Assembly (NCBI RefSeq): GCF_000143415.4
Contig: NW_003314387.1
Span: forward strand, 155,662-219,661
Source of the DNA: Selaginella moellendorffii
Taxonomy: Eukaryota; Streptophyta; Lycopodiopsida; Selaginellales; Selaginellaceae
Length of the DNA: 64,000 nucleotides
Direction: 5' to 3'
The notes beneath the pieces were generated by a model. That model was not told the DNA's origin, did not search any database, and worked only from the letters and a program-made list of their open reading frames with translations. A program made the position numbers and the translations under genes. Each line of letters begins with the position of its first letter. Positions within the stretch are counted from its first letter, which is position 1. Below, piece by piece: positions 11,600-23,044 of this stretch.

Positions 11600-11802
11600 T
11601 AGGTCAAGTATATTTAACTAATAGCATTTAGAAATTCATCTAATCAAGTGCATATGTGATGACCAATTTTTTAATTAGCTTGGGTGGAGAACATAAAGGG
11701 AATCAGTAGTATCAACCTCCTATTGTCATGGCAGTAAGGAGAGAGTGTTTGTAAGGACTAGCCGACAAATTTCTTTTGATACCCAAAGTTACATTAGCGA
11801 TA

Positions 11803-12330
11803 CTGTTGGCCCCACTTGCTTGCTTTTTGGATTTACTCTTCTTAAACTCTAAGGACTTATTTTTAGAGAAACTTGTTTTGAATTTCTTTTCTCTCAATTG
11901 AATCCCTTACTAAATATAGACCCAAACCTAGTTAAATTCCCTTTTGCAAGTTCTTATTAAAATGCATCTTGATAGCCACATCTAGCTTCTTTATAATTTG
12001 TTGGGTTATAGTGTATCACCTTTTCTTGAGCCTACGTCTTGCAATCTTGAGATAAAGGTATAAAACTATTACAAATGTGATTGTAGGTATAGAAAGTTAC
12101 TTGTTAATGAGTTCTTTCAGATATTCTTTCTTTACTACCATGACAGTAGAAGACTAATATAGTTGATTCCCTTTCTCAACCCCTTTTGCTCAAGTGTTAG
12201 TAAATTGGGATTAACATTTGTACTTAGCTAAATAGATATAAAGTATTAGGAACTCCTATGTGTTTCTTGTTGAATATCTTTCCTATATTGCACAAGCGAT
12301 TCAATCATACCTCAAGGTTGATGGACTAAG
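11803..12330. mobile_element. gag fragment and inverted LTR-C fragment
   Basis: On the minus strand, 11897-11800 encodes a basic FKKSKSKKQASGA stretch like the linker of retroelement gag, and about 12065-11940 resembles degraded gag. From about 12070, TGTGATTGTAGGTATAG and the following ~250 bp match the LTR-C terminus in the opposite orientation to the copy ending at 11802. The two LTR-C ends therefore face each other across ~270 bp. Confidence 0.5.
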
Positions 12331-15235
12331 ACAATTCGGTTTGCAGGTCTAGCATTGGATGTGTCACATTTGTTTCTTGTTTATTCAAAAAATGCCCTCC
12401 ACTTTAGTGTCTTAGAGGTACCCTTCTTCCTTCATTTGCTTGTCCAGCTACTGAATCTCTGCATAAATTTCATCTCTCTATGGACGTGGCATGATAGAAG
12501 AAAAGTCCAATGACCTATAAACTCACTTCTCTCTCTCTATGAGACTCACACAAATGGGTGCAAAAGAGCCATCTAGGCAAGTTTCTTACTCTCAAGTCTG
12601 ATATTCATTTTGCTGGTGTTTATATTACAAAACAGACAAATAATAACATCAATTATTAATTTTGATTTCCCGTCTCTACACAATGCATTAATGAAGCTAA
12701 GAACTATTATTTCCCTCAAAAAGGCCTGGAAGAACCAAACTAAAGCACAAACTGCTGGTTGGTTTTTTTTTTTTTTTTTTGCTAGCAGCAAGGTTGTTTT
12801 TTTGTAGAGACAAATCAATCTGGAATCCTAGATTTTCCTACAGACACAATCAAGGCTGTGTAAGAAATGTTGTGTAAGGGATTAGAGCATAGATTGTGGC
12901 ACTTCTATCACTGACTTAAAGGTATACAACCATTTTTCCAAATGGTCTTTACCACATATTGAATTTAGTTGCATTGTAAGAGGCTACAGAAAGAAACTTC
13001 AAACCATTACCATTTCAAAAGAAATGACTTCACTTTCACTCCATATTTCCCAATGCCCTTTTATGAAATGTAATGGATAAGCACCTATCTGTAGAAACTT
13101 TGAAAGATAAACCACATTCCTAGCAAATTAGAACCTACTTTAATCTCTTTGATAAAGGGTAAACCAAAATAATTGTACTCTTTTCAAACAAATATACTCT
13201 TTTCTTATAAATCAAGTCATTGTTCTTCTCCTTGGTGGAGCACTTCTTTCTCTTAATACACACAAACTTTACATTATACTTAACAATTGCTTTATGCTTG
13301 AATGTGAGTGGACAATTTTTTTCTCATATAGTGTAGTGGAGAATCCTCTAATCAATAATTTCCATAGTTTGAGTAAAATGATGCATAGACTCAAAACAAT
13401 TTTTGCAAATGAGAAATATAAAAGAGTTACTTTTATTAATAATTATGAAAAATTAACACATGCTACTAACATCAGAATGAGAAACAAATGTAAAAGGATT
13501 TAATGGGTGAAATAGATGTTTTTTTTACTTAATAAATCCATATGCCAAATTATATAAAATGTTAAAAGACATTTAAGAGAAACTACACAGTGAAACTTCA
13601 AATTCGACACAAATATATGGGTTTGTAAAGTAGTGATGTATGCTAGCTGGGATTCTAGCTCCACTGGAAAATATAATTTAAAATAAATATGAAAAAATTC
13701 CAGAATAAAATTTAATTGTTTTAGCAAAAGTTTTAGTGATTCGTTTAAATATTACAATAATTTTTTAAATTGGTATTTTTAAATAGTTTATAGTATAGTT
13801 GTAAAATTTTATATGAGTAATGGAGAGAGTAGTTTTTAGAATAATGTTTAGTGCTAATAAGTTTAAAGCATATTAAGAGCATAAAAATAAGACTAATACT
13901 ATTTTAAAACCTTTTATGGGAAATAAGAAAACAGAATAAACCGAATCTAAAATATATAATTGGGAATACTATACTTCTTCACTATCCTTTTATTTAAAGT
14001 TTCCAATTGAATGATACACTTTGACTATGTATTTTGAAATAATAAGATCCACCATCACTCATCTCTTCAATATTATCACCCATGGATGCAAAGGTTAATA
14101 CACTATTGTAACTTGATGGTTGTGGATGCGGTGGAGAGTATAATCCAGGGGACAATGTCAACAACAAGGAGGACATGGATGCTTGAGTTATGCTCCTGGG
14201 ACCAAATCCCTGCTCAATTGATCTCGCCAGCGATGCTGCCCGCTAGTGCTCAATGTATTTCTTCGTCTTGCACACATAGAGCAAGAAATTTTTGCACTAA
14301 ATCATGATTTGCTGAAGGAAAATATCATTGTAAAAACTTTAAGGAATATAAAATATTGGCTTCATAAATTAATTGCAATTCCATATACAATTGGCAAATG
14401 CTTAAACCAACCTTGAAATTATAATTTTGAACTGAAACAAGGAATTTCAAAAGACATTATAGTTCATAAAGCACCATTACAACAAACAATACATTTACCC
14501 ATTGACAATCCTTCAAGACCACTGTTAATTCAAAATTTTCTATGAAAGAGACACGACCACTAAGACTGTGAAAAAGTCTTAAAAAAATCCATTAAGACTA
14601 AGTTTCTGTGTGAAAAAGAAAAGCAATACAATGCACACAATATTTTTCCATAGCACCTTTGTAATCTCCTTCACAAAAATCATTAGGATTTATGTTGATA
14701 TAATTTTTTAATTTAAATTATTTTTCCACTTCATTAACAATCATTTCCTGCTCATTGTTCTAATAATAACATTGCTTCCATTTAGAACTAAATTAACTGT
14801 TTTTCACTTTCAGTTTTGGACCATTATTGTGTCTATACATGACTATTAGTTGTTTGGTCATTAAAGCTTTTATGTGTATTAGGCATTCATCATTTTCCTC
14901 ACAAATTTTAAAGTAAGCTTATAGGCAACTTTATAGACAATTGAATAAACAAGTGAGTAAGCAAGTGATATTAAGAAATAGGATAGTATGATAAGGATTA
15001 TCAATTTCCCAAATTTAATAAAAGTCTTATGGTGTTTGAAACTTTTTTTTGTGAACCACAAGTCTTATCACAAATATAAGAATGTGTTGGGATTTTGGAG
15101 ATAATAGTATTTTTTTAATCCATATATTATTGTTTTTTAGTTTTTCTATATATATATATACATTCTGTAAACATCTGTGGCATTGATTTTTTTCATATGT
15201 AAGAACATATAACTCATCTTGGCTACACAATTGAT
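12331..15235. other. AT-rich intergenic stretch, no recognised gene
   Basis: Only short open frames of up to about 80 codons with no family resemblance. There is an A/T homopolymer near 12762-12780 and a short TATA microsatellite near 15148. A slightly more GC-rich patch at 14080-14300 could be an eroded exon, but I cannot name it. Confidence 0.6.
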
Positions 15236-17420
15236 TCAATGGAGAAATTCAGTGTCTTGAGAATTATAAGAGTACCAAAGAAACATCACTGGAGAGGACA
15301 CGTTGTAAGAAGTCCCTGCGTGAAACCCCTCGTCGATGCCAAGTTCTTCGACAGCAAGGCTTTGATCCGTGCTAAGCCACCAGCGTTTGAGAAGAAAACC
15401 ATGCCTAGCGGCGCTGGAAGTTATCTGCGCTTCGTCGATCCTCCTGGCCAGATGACACAGCAGCAGGCTTGGCTTGGAGCTCGCAGCACTAGAAAGCAGC
15501 TGCTTGGCGGTCTCGAACAGCGCGGGCAGCGCCTCTTCAACGTAAGTCACGTCTGTTCCAAAGATGAACTCGAATCCTCCGGAGAAACGGCCTAGAACCG
15601 AGGAGATCTCGCCACAGTCACCCCATTGCAGCCTCTGGCAGGATATCTTGTCCACAGGGAAAGTTTGAGCGTTGGCTTGGATGTTTTGCTGGAGCAAGTC
15701 GAGAGCTTGAGTGTCCGCGTCCGTGGTGAGGACATGCCTTGCGGAGAGCGACGCTAGCAACGAGCAGAGGCCGACGCATCCACTGCCGAGTTCTAGCACG
15801 GTCTTGTTTCGGAGAAGAGATGGAAATCGTAGCAGCAGCTGGGACATTGCCAGGGCAGATTCCCACAGCATTAGTCCTGTGCTCTTGCATGTGTGCTGGT
15901 GGCTGCGGGATATCGACTTTGCAACGATACGATAGTCCCCAAGCTCGACCGCGGTCTCCTGGAACGAGAAACTAGATAGTACCACTTTTGATTCGAGTGT
16001 TACGAACCAACCTCAGGAACTGGTGCTTCTATGAACAAGTCCTCTCCCAGGCCATCTAGCGAGCACGATGCATCTTCTCCAGGTTCTTCTTTGAGAACAA
16101 AGGCGCCTTGAATCCATTTCCTGAAAGAGAAGTACACGAACAAGTTCAAGTATCGTCGTAGGAAAGAAAGAGAGCACTGTGAAACCTGTCCATAGCAAGG
16201 CCCTTGGATCGGTTCTCCACGACCTTGCAAACGACGTCGAGCGCCTCCACTGCGAAGCCTTCTTTCATAAAGAGCTCGGAGAGGAAGTCTTCGGAAAAAT
16301 AAAACGCGCGCTAAAGCCTCATGTCAGATGCGTGCAAAAAACAAATCAATATCAATGTTACCATACCGTGCCATCTCCACGCACGAAAAAATTCTCACTA
16401 ATCTGCTGGTCCTTCTTTCTGAATCTTTCCTGCATATCAAGAAGGATATCAGTGTCTCCCAAGCCAAACTAGTTCCAGGCGCTCACCTCGGACAGATCTC
16501 CTACCGCATAATCCCTGAGAAGAACATGTCCACCAGGCTGCACAGCACTGTGTCAAAAACTTCACGTTTCAAGTTTTATCGACCTTAAGCACTCTCTTGA
16601 TGTTTGCCAAGACACCAGACATTCGATCCGGAGATACTGCTGAAAGCATAAACACCTGCAAATAGAAAACCAAGCCTCAATACTTCATTGTTGATCGCTC
16701 AAAAACTTTACCAGGGTCACAATGTCAGCTGACGAAGAAGGCATGTGTTCCGTCAATTGTTCCGATGTCACGTCACAAACAAAAGCATTGGCCCGACTGT
16801 CGATATAGTCGCTGTGTGCCTAAGACCAAAAGGAGAGAAGTTCCTGTAGTGGAAAAGAACCAAAGTAGCCGAACCTTCACAATCTCAATCGCTCGAGGAG
16901 AGAAATCGCATCCATGCACAAATATGTGGGGGTACTCCGCCAGCAAAGGAAAAATCGTGTTGCCTACACCACAGCCAACCTACTAAAGAGTAATCGAGAA
17001 TGGATGAAGTAAACCACTCCATACCTCAAGCACAACTCCAGCGCTAGAGGCATTTGGGGTACGCGATGAATTCTAGAAAGAAAAAAATGCCAAGAGATTG
17101 AGAAAAAAAAAGGAGAACCTACACTCTAGAAACTTACCAAGTTCGTGAAATAGTTCCCCCATTCTTTGTCCAAGTAATGTCGATCCTTGAAAAACTATTG
17201 CCCTGTTAGCGAGACCGGAAGAAAGAATAGAGAGAAAAGAGAGCCATTACTCTGTTCTCATTGCGCTTGTAGAACTTGTCCCAGTAGCGCATTGCCTCCC
17301 TTTCATACTTGTCTGGAAGAAATCGAGCGATTGATCACAGGACAATCGATCGAGCTGCCATAGATCCATACCTCGCCAGAACGCCGAGACGAGCTGCGAC
17401 TTGGTGGGATAGATCTGCAT
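15236..17420 (-). CDS. Two-domain SAM methyltransferase (METTL2/6/8-TRM140-like plus Methyltransf_16)
   Basis: Proposed CDS of 523 residues in 12 exons: 17420-17372, 17312-17251, 17194-17138, 17072-17025, 16979-16875, 16819-16712, 16655-16584, 16537-16487, 16429-16367, 16310-16186, 16120-16012, 15958-15236. All junctions are GT-AG and frame-consistent, with introns of 45-65 bp. Residues 1 to ~283 form a METTL2/6/8-type domain, the family that makes 3-methylcytidine in tRNA anticodon loops. Its signs are [20 protein letters not shown], motif [38 protein letters not shown] and FYFSEDFL. The last exon alone encodes a second methyltransferase domain of the Methyltransf_16 class ([37 protein letters not shown]). 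I recall plant TRM140-type proteins with a similar fusion, but cannot check this. Start: first ATG joining to this frame. The 3' exon would also stay open to a GTG at 15985 if unspliced. Confidence 0.88.
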
Positions 17421-17498
17421 CGCCAGACGGGCGCTGGCTCGCCCAAGATCCTGGACGAAAATGATAAACCCTAGCGGCCCTGGAAGGAAGAAATAAAA
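17421..17498. promoter_or_regulatory. 78 bp divergent promoter region
   Basis: Only 78 bp separate the inferred start codons of the methyltransferase (17420, minus) and the PPR gene (17499, plus). The two 5' leaders must be very short or overlap, and any core promoter must be shared or lie in the other gene's leader. No TATA box stands out. Confidence 0.5.
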
Positions 17499-19529
17499 AT
17501 GCTAGCTGGGGGAAGGAAATATGGAGAGACAAGCACCACGGATCATTCTCACTGGGCGGCTCTTCTTCGCGAATGCAAGAGCTTGCCCCAGGCGAAGAAG
17601 CTCCACGCCGAGATCATCGATCACGGGCTCTCTAGCAGCACCTATCTCGCCAATCTTCTCATCCAGCTCTATGGCCGATGCGGCAGCGTCGCCGACGCAT
17701 CCAGCGTCTTCTCCTCCATGGCCGGGAATCGCAACATCTTCTCCTGGAACATCATGTTTACCGTGTTTGCCCAGCAAGGGGATCTTGGCCGCGCCAGGGA
17801 TCTCTTCGATCGCATGCCCGATCGAAACGTCGTGTCCTGGAACGCGATGCTGGCGTGCTACGCGCAGTCGAGCCAGATCGCCCAGGCGGAGCTCCTCTTC
17901 CGCAAGATGCCGCAGAGGAGCCTCGCGTCTTGGAATTCGATGATCGCCGCCTATGCCCAGAACGATCTCCCGGAGGAGGCGCTGGAGATCTTCACGCGCA
18001 TGGATCTCGAGGGGATTGCCCCGGACAAGATCACGTTCGTTAGCGCCGTGAATGCGTGCTCCAGCCTGAAATCTCTCTACCACGGCAAGATCGCGCGGAT
18101 GAAGATCCACGAATCGGGGCTGGAATCGGATGTTTCGGTGGGCAATGTTCTCATCACGATGTATGGGAGGTGTGGATCCATCCAGGACGCGAGAGATTGC
18201 TTTGATAAGATCAAGGATCCAAGCGTGGTCTCGTGGACAGCGCTCCTCACAGCATATGCCCAAAGGGGGGATTTGCAAGAGGCGGCTATGGTGTTCGATC
18301 GAATGCCACTGAAGAACGAAGTCTCCTGGACCGCGATGATCACAGCGCACACCCAATTCGGCCACGCCCAGCAAGCGATCCTTCTCTTCCGGCGAATGGA
18401 TCTCGACGGCGTCTATCCGGACGAGGTGACGGTGGTGAGCGCGATCGATGCTTGCGCCCATCAGGGCGATCTTGCCATGGGAATCGCGGTCCACAGCGAT
18501 CTTGCGAGCAGCGGCGGGATCGAGATCGAGGATGCCGCGGTGGGGAATTCGCTGATCAATCTCTACGGCAAGTGTCGCATGGCGGAGGAAGCTCTGGAAG
18601 TCTTCCAATCCATGCGCTGCCGCAAGAACGTCGTCTCCTGGACCGCGATCGTCGCCGCGCTCGCCCAGAACAAGCGCCTGGATCAAGCCAGGGATCTCTT
18701 CGATCGGATGCCGATCCGGAACGTAGTCTCCTGGAACGCGATCATCACCGGCTACCTCGACGACGATCGCCCGCCCGACGCCATCGATCTCTACTACCGG
18801 ATGCGCCAGGAGGGCGTGCCCGCGGATCGAGTGACATTCGTGGCGATGCTCGAGGCCGCCGCCTCCATCACGAATCTCGTCCTTGGCCGAGTCATCCATA
18901 GCCACACCCAAGAAGAAGGGATCGAGGGCGATATTCTCGTCGGTACCGCGCTGTTAAGCATGTACGGCCGGTGTGGCTGCACTGAGATGGCCGTTCGTAC
19001 GTTCCACGGTATGCCGCCGCGGCACGACGTCGTCGTGTGGAGCGCGCTCATTGCCTCGTTTTCACACTGTGGAAATGGCGGGAAAGCACTGGAGGTGTTC
19101 CACGGCATGCTGCTCGACGGCATACTGCCCAACGGCGTCACGCTTGTTAGCGTGCTCTCCGCGTGTAGCCACATTGGCGCCGTGGAAAAGGGCTGGGGTT
19201 TCCTGGCGTCCATGAGCTCGGATTTTGGGATCCAACCCTCGGAGGATCACTTGGCCTGCGCTGTGGATCTGCTCGGCCGATCGGGGCGCCTGGCCGAGGC
19301 CGAGGAGTTTCTGCTCGATAAGGATGAAGAAGGGGGCGGCCGCGGCTGGAAATCGCTCCTCGGCTCCTGCCAGGGAGATCTCGGCCGCGCGTCACGAATC
19401 GCGGAGCTAGTCCTGAGGCTGGATCCGGCGGATTGTTCGTCGCACGTCACGATCTCCAACATTCTCGCGTCGGCATCGCCGGCTCTAGGGTTTAATCCAG
19501 GAGGAGGGAAAAACGTGGCAATCTTTTAG
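17499..19529 (+). CDS. PLS-class pentatricopeptide repeat protein, no DYW domain
   Basis: A single-exon protein of 676 residues. Repeats run from about residue 35 to 560, with typical motifs LHAEIIDHG, LIQLYGRCGSVADA, FSWNIM, RDLFDRMPDRNVVSWNAML, LINLYGKCR and LLSMYGRCG. The alternation of 35-, 31- and 36-residue types marks the PLS subfamily, whose members bind organellar RNA in a sequence-specific way. The C-terminus (WGFLASMSSDFG, LACAVDLLGRSGRLAEAEEF, RIAELVLRLDP) resembles an E-type extension, but no DYW deaminase follows. It may process RNA or act in editing with a separate deaminase. No transit peptide is obvious: MLAGGRKYGETSTTDHSH is only weakly basic. The last residues (GGGKNVAIF) look unconserved. 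A long open frame on the opposite strand (17502-18911) is a by-product of the high GC content. Confidence 0.93.
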   Translation: MLAGGRKYGETSTTDHSHWAALLRECKSLPQAKKLHAEIIDHGLSSSTYLANLLIQLYGRCGSVADASSVFSSMAGNRNIFSWNIMFTVFAQQGDLGRARDLFDRMPDRNVVSWNAMLACYAQSSQIAQAELLFRKMPQRSLASWNSMIAAYAQNDLPEEALEIFTRMDLEGIAPDKITFVSAVNACSSLKSLYHGKIARMKIHESGLESDVSVGNVLITMYGRCGSIQDARDCFDKIKDPSVVSWTALLTAYAQRGDLQEAAMVFDRMPLKNEVSWTAMITAHTQFGHAQQAILLFRRMDLDGVYPDEVTVVSAIDACAHQGDLAMGIAVHSDLASSGGIEIEDAAVGNSLINLYGKCRMAEEALEVFQSMRCRKNVVSWTAIVAALAQNKRLDQARDLFDRMPIRNVVSWNAIITGYLDDDRPPDAIDLYYRMRQEGVPADRVTFVAMLEAAASITNLVLGRVIHSHTQEEGIEGDILVGTALLSMYGRCGCTEMAVRTFHGMPPRHDVVVWSALIASFSHCGNGGKALEVFHGMLLDGILPNGVTLVSVLSACSHIGAVEKGWGFLASMSSDFGIQPSEDHLACAVDLLGRSGRLAEAEEFLLDKDEEGGGRGWKSLLGSCQGDLGRASRIAELVLRLDPADCSSHVTISNILASASPALGFNPGGGKNVAIF

Positions 19530-19601
19530 GGTTCTTGGTCAGATTTGCTGATGAGATTCCAAGCTTGGCGAGCTGGGAATTGATTCCAAAGCGCGGGGCG
19601 C

Positions 19602-21457
19602 ATGATCGGAATGCCCCCCACTGCTCGCAAGTAAGCGCGTGTGTGCTGCCAATTCTCGATCTGTGTGTGATGACTCGCATCTATCATCCTTCTCCTGGCA
19701 GCGTGCTTGTCAAGCGAAATGAGTCGCTGCGCTTGATCATTGCGGCTTTTTGCGGGATTGTGGTGGGAGTCTTCGTCGGTGTCTCCTTCTCCAGGGTAAT
19801 TCTCCATCTTGATCTCACGAAGTTTGGCTCTGGCTCACAGCTTTCTCTTTTTCTTTCTTTTTCAGTCTGGCTTCTTTTTGTCCATGAGAACTCTGGTGGA
19901 GGAGTGTGGCCGGAAATCCTTGTTTTGCAAGGTAAGAGAGCGACTCTAGATCTATCACCATTTTCACCAGAGCTTGGTTTTTTTCTTCTTTTCCAGAACA
20001 TCAAGCCTTCTGGTACAGAGACTCTACCGCCGGGAATTATAGTTCCACAGACGGATCTTTTGTTGCGAAGATTGTGGGGAGATCCAAATGAGGTACTGCG
20101 CTCCAGATCCTTTTTTTTTCTCCTCCATGCATGCGTACCAGTTCCATCTGAGATAAAAGTAAACGAAGTTGCTTTACCTGCTTTTTTTTTTCTTTCTCTT
20201 TGTTGTAGGATATCGTCCACAGGCCCAAGTATCTACTGGCAGTAACAGTCGGTTTTGATCAGCGGGAGATGGTAAACAAAGCGGTCTCAAAAGTAAGCCT
20301 TGCTCGTTTCGTTCGTTCAATTAACTCATTCAGCGCTTGCAGTTTGACAAGGATTGGTTCGTCGTTCTCTTTCACTACGATGGACGAACTGATGGATGGG
20401 ATCAGTACGAGTGGTCTCAGCGCGCTGTACATGTGAGCGTTAGGAAACAGACGAAATGGTAACTTTCTTCGGGTTAAAACTTGGCCCTGTCACATCCTGC
20501 TGTTGCTTTCTAGGTGGTATGCCAAACGATTCTTGCATCCGGATGTGGTTGCGCTGTTCGACTTCATATTTATATGGGATGAAGATCTGGACTTGGAACA
20601 CTTCGATGCTCAGGAGTAAGCTAAAGAGCTACAAAGCTTGATCAATGGTTTGCTGTTTTTCTTTTCTGCAGGTATGTAGACCTTGTGAGAAGATACCAAC
20701 TAGAAATATCGCAGCCTGCCGTAGACGGGGTTTTGACTTGGCAAATGACAAAACGTAGGGGTGACGTTGAGGTTCACAAGTGCGTCTAATCCAAATCTGG
20801 ATTGTGTAAAATCATTGCTTGATGTTTTTTGCTCGCAGGGACGCTGAGGAAAGGCCAGGATGGTGCGCAGACGGTCCGGAAAAGCCACCTTGTGCTGCGT
20901 AAGTCTTGGCTTTCACTTGGACATAGATTTCTATTTCTTAGTGGTGTTTCTGGCAGATTTGTGGAGATCATGGCTCCGGTGTTTTCCAGGAATGCTTGGA
21001 GATGCGTGTGGCATATGATACAAAACGATTTGGTACACGGTTGGGGCCTCGACTTCAATCTTCAGAAATGTGCACAGGTTAGTTCTAGTGTATTTGACTT
21101 CCAGGTTCTTACGTTTTCGTTTGTGGTTACATACAGCCGGCGCACGAGAAGATTGGAGTCGTAGATTCACAGTGGATACAGCACAAGGGTGTGCCTTCTT
21201 TGGGATCTCAGGTAAAGAAGCTCAAAACTTCTCCTTAGTTCTTCAATCAAACTTTTGCTCCAGGGGCAAACGGTGCAAGGAGGCAAACCACCATGGCAAG
21301 GGGTATGGCCTTAACTTCACTAGGACTGCTTTTAACAACGTGATTGCATTCGTAGGTGCGAGAGAGATGTAGGCTTGAGTGGAGAATTTTCACGGAGCGA
21401 ATGAAAGATGCCGAGAGGAATGCCACTAATGACCTCCATCGCCATGGTATTTTCTAA
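19602..21457 (+). CDS. DUF707 family protein with N-terminal membrane anchor
   Basis: Proposed CDS of 363 residues in 13 exons: 19602-19630, 19702-19795, 19866-19931, 19997-20092, 20209-20292, 20343-20458, 20514-20615, 20672-20779, 20839-20898, 20957-21077, 21137-21211, 21264-21302, 21356-21457. Introns are 50-116 bp, all GT-AG. Family marks are KYLLAVTVGFDQ, FVVLFHYDGRTDGWDQYEWS, FIFIWDEDLDLEHFD, YQLEISQPAVDG, EIMAPVFSRNAWRCVW, DLVHGWGLDF and GVVDSQWIQHKGVPSLG. Together they identify the plant DUF707 family, whose function I do not know. The WDEDL stretch and a Golgi-type single anchor (residues ~21-40, LRLIIAAFCGIVVGVFVGVS) would suit a luminal glycosyltransferase-like enzyme, but this is speculation. 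Start: the ATG at 19602 uses a 71 bp first intron. The alternative is an unspliced ATG at 19670 that gives a different first ~10 residues. Confidence 0.88.
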
Positions 21458-22279
21458 CTGGCTATCAAATTCTTTTCACAGAGGCCATCAATTCTTTTGT
21501 TGGCAATTGTTCCCATAAATAAGTAAAACTAAAATTTAAAACTAAAGTTTAGGATTTATATTTTAAAATATGTAATAATATTATGTTTAAATTTAATTAA
21601 GTATAAGTGCATGGAATATAGAAATGGAATATAGAAATGGACATCCAAAATCCCTAATTTATATACAGGAGGGAATGATTTGGATTGAAACCAATATAAC
21701 ATTTATTAAAATCCCACTATACTAATATTAATATAAGGCATTGTATTTGTAAATTTGGGCCTCATATTATCCTTTTCTCTCGGAATGATAAAAGATAATT
21801 AAGGTTATATAATGGACATGTCAGAATAAAGAGAAACATCAGGAGGAGGCATTAGTGGATATATAGGTGATACTAGCTTTTCCTAATCTTTTTATATGAA
21901 GCCTTTTAACTATTGCATATGCATAATTTCTAAAAGATTGACTTGTTGAACATCATATTAAACCTTATAAATTTAGGGTCTAACTTGTTACAATATCTAA
22001 TATAGTCCTTTCTACTAAACAAGGAGCCCCTTAGATAAACCACATACCATAAAATTGGGAAAACAGACTAACATTAAATTATTCACTTTTGTATTCTATA
22101 GATGGACGATGATGGGAGTTATTGTGCCATTGTTGTCCCACTTGTACACAGCCCAGATGTTTAGCAGACTTTACTCATATAAGTGGAAGAATCCTCATCA
22201 AATATTGATCCCAAGACTTAGCATCGACAGTTCATAGCAATTGCAAAGGTAAACTCAACTCTATTGGTAGTATTAAATC
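21458..22279. other. AT-rich intergenic stretch
   Basis: No gene. About 21700-21810 (AAAATCCCACTATACTAATA and following, to TAATTAAGGTT) resembles 30508-30604, so it holds an unnamed dispersed repeat. Confidence 0.5.
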
Positions 22280-22960
22280 ATGACCATATAGGAATTTTTA
22301 TTGTGAAGCAATAACAAAACTCTACACCATTATGATATATATATATATATACTGAAGAGATGGCAAATAACCATCCCAATCCAAATGTTAAAAGTTTATA
22401 TACTTCACAATCATCTCTTTGAAGGTCCAAATGAGTTGTGCCACCAAACCATCTGATTGTGGATAATAAACAGTTGTGAAAGTGTGGCATATCCCCAACC
22501 GAGACGTCAAAACATGAAATGCCTCAACCATAAATGTGGGACTATTAGCCGAAAGAATTCACTTCGAACAAAACTGTTAAAACACCACTCAATTAAGGAA
22601 GAAGTATCTAATAGCAATTGCAGACACATTAACAAAGCACCAACTTTCACTCAATGAGTTAAGTAGTCAGAAGCAATAATAACACACTCATTGCCAAATA
22701 ATTAACCGTGGAAAATGCCCCATCAAATCAAATGCCACCAACTTAAATGGATGGGAAATTACAATTGACTTTAACCGTCCTTTTGCAACATAATGGGGAG
22801 TATTACGAGCTTGGCATTAAATGCAACTATATACATACTAAATAACATCATGTGGCATCTCTGATTAATAGAAGGACTTGTGCAGCTTCTCAATCACACA
22901 AAGATGTACTATATACCCACTTAGAATCGGAAAATCATAGTAGGTATGGAGAAAGCATGG
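22280..22960 (-). pseudogene. Ty3/gypsy integrase remnant
   Basis: Minus-strand frames, with stops, give the pieces KSIVISHPFKLVAFDLMGHF, PTFMVEAFHVLTSRLGI, TTVYYPQSDGLV and FKEMIVKYIN, in the order of a gypsy integrase core (first Asp region, then the region after the second Asp). It is the downstream end of the pol gene whose RNase H and RT parts lie at 26107-26391 and 29193-29990. A solo LTR-C now separates the pieces. Confidence 0.75.
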
Positions 22961-23044
22961 AATAAAGATTGAAAGCACCACTAGCCATAATAATCACCAA
23001 AATTTATCCCCACATAATAAGAAAGACCATTCATAAGGTGATAT

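Larger units (their letters stand above)
9490..11802 (-). mobile_element. LTR-C copy carrying a solo LTR-A and a TRIM
   Basis: LTR-C sequence occurs at about 9490-9740, 10902-11004 and 11600-11802. It starts at the CTTTGGGCTTTCACCCC block with its left end missing, and finishes at CATTAGCGATA, a mutated form of the usual GCGACA terminus. Two later insertions interrupt it, each with its own target duplication: LTR-A at 9741-10901 and the TRIM at 11005-11599. Confidence 0.75.

Noticed and set aside
14080-14307. Possible small gene or exon (about 73 codons plus, 60 codons minus)
   Set aside because: Slightly higher GC than the flanks, but no motif, no splice partners and no family resemblance.
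15959-15985. Start of the second methyltransferase domain at a GTG (15985)
   Set aside because: No ATG is present, and splicing at 15958 joins the exon in frame to the upstream METTL exons.
17502-18911. 469-codon open frame on the minus strand opposite the PPR gene
   Set aside because: It is the antisense of a GC-rich coding sequence, has no family motif, and the plus strand encodes clear PPR repeats.
19535-19670. DUF707 start by reading straight through from 19535 or from the ATG at 19670
   Set aside because: 19535 is a TTG. A 71 bp GT-AG intron (19631-19701) with a pyrimidine-rich end joins ATG 19602 in frame. The 19670 ATG remains a weaker alternative.
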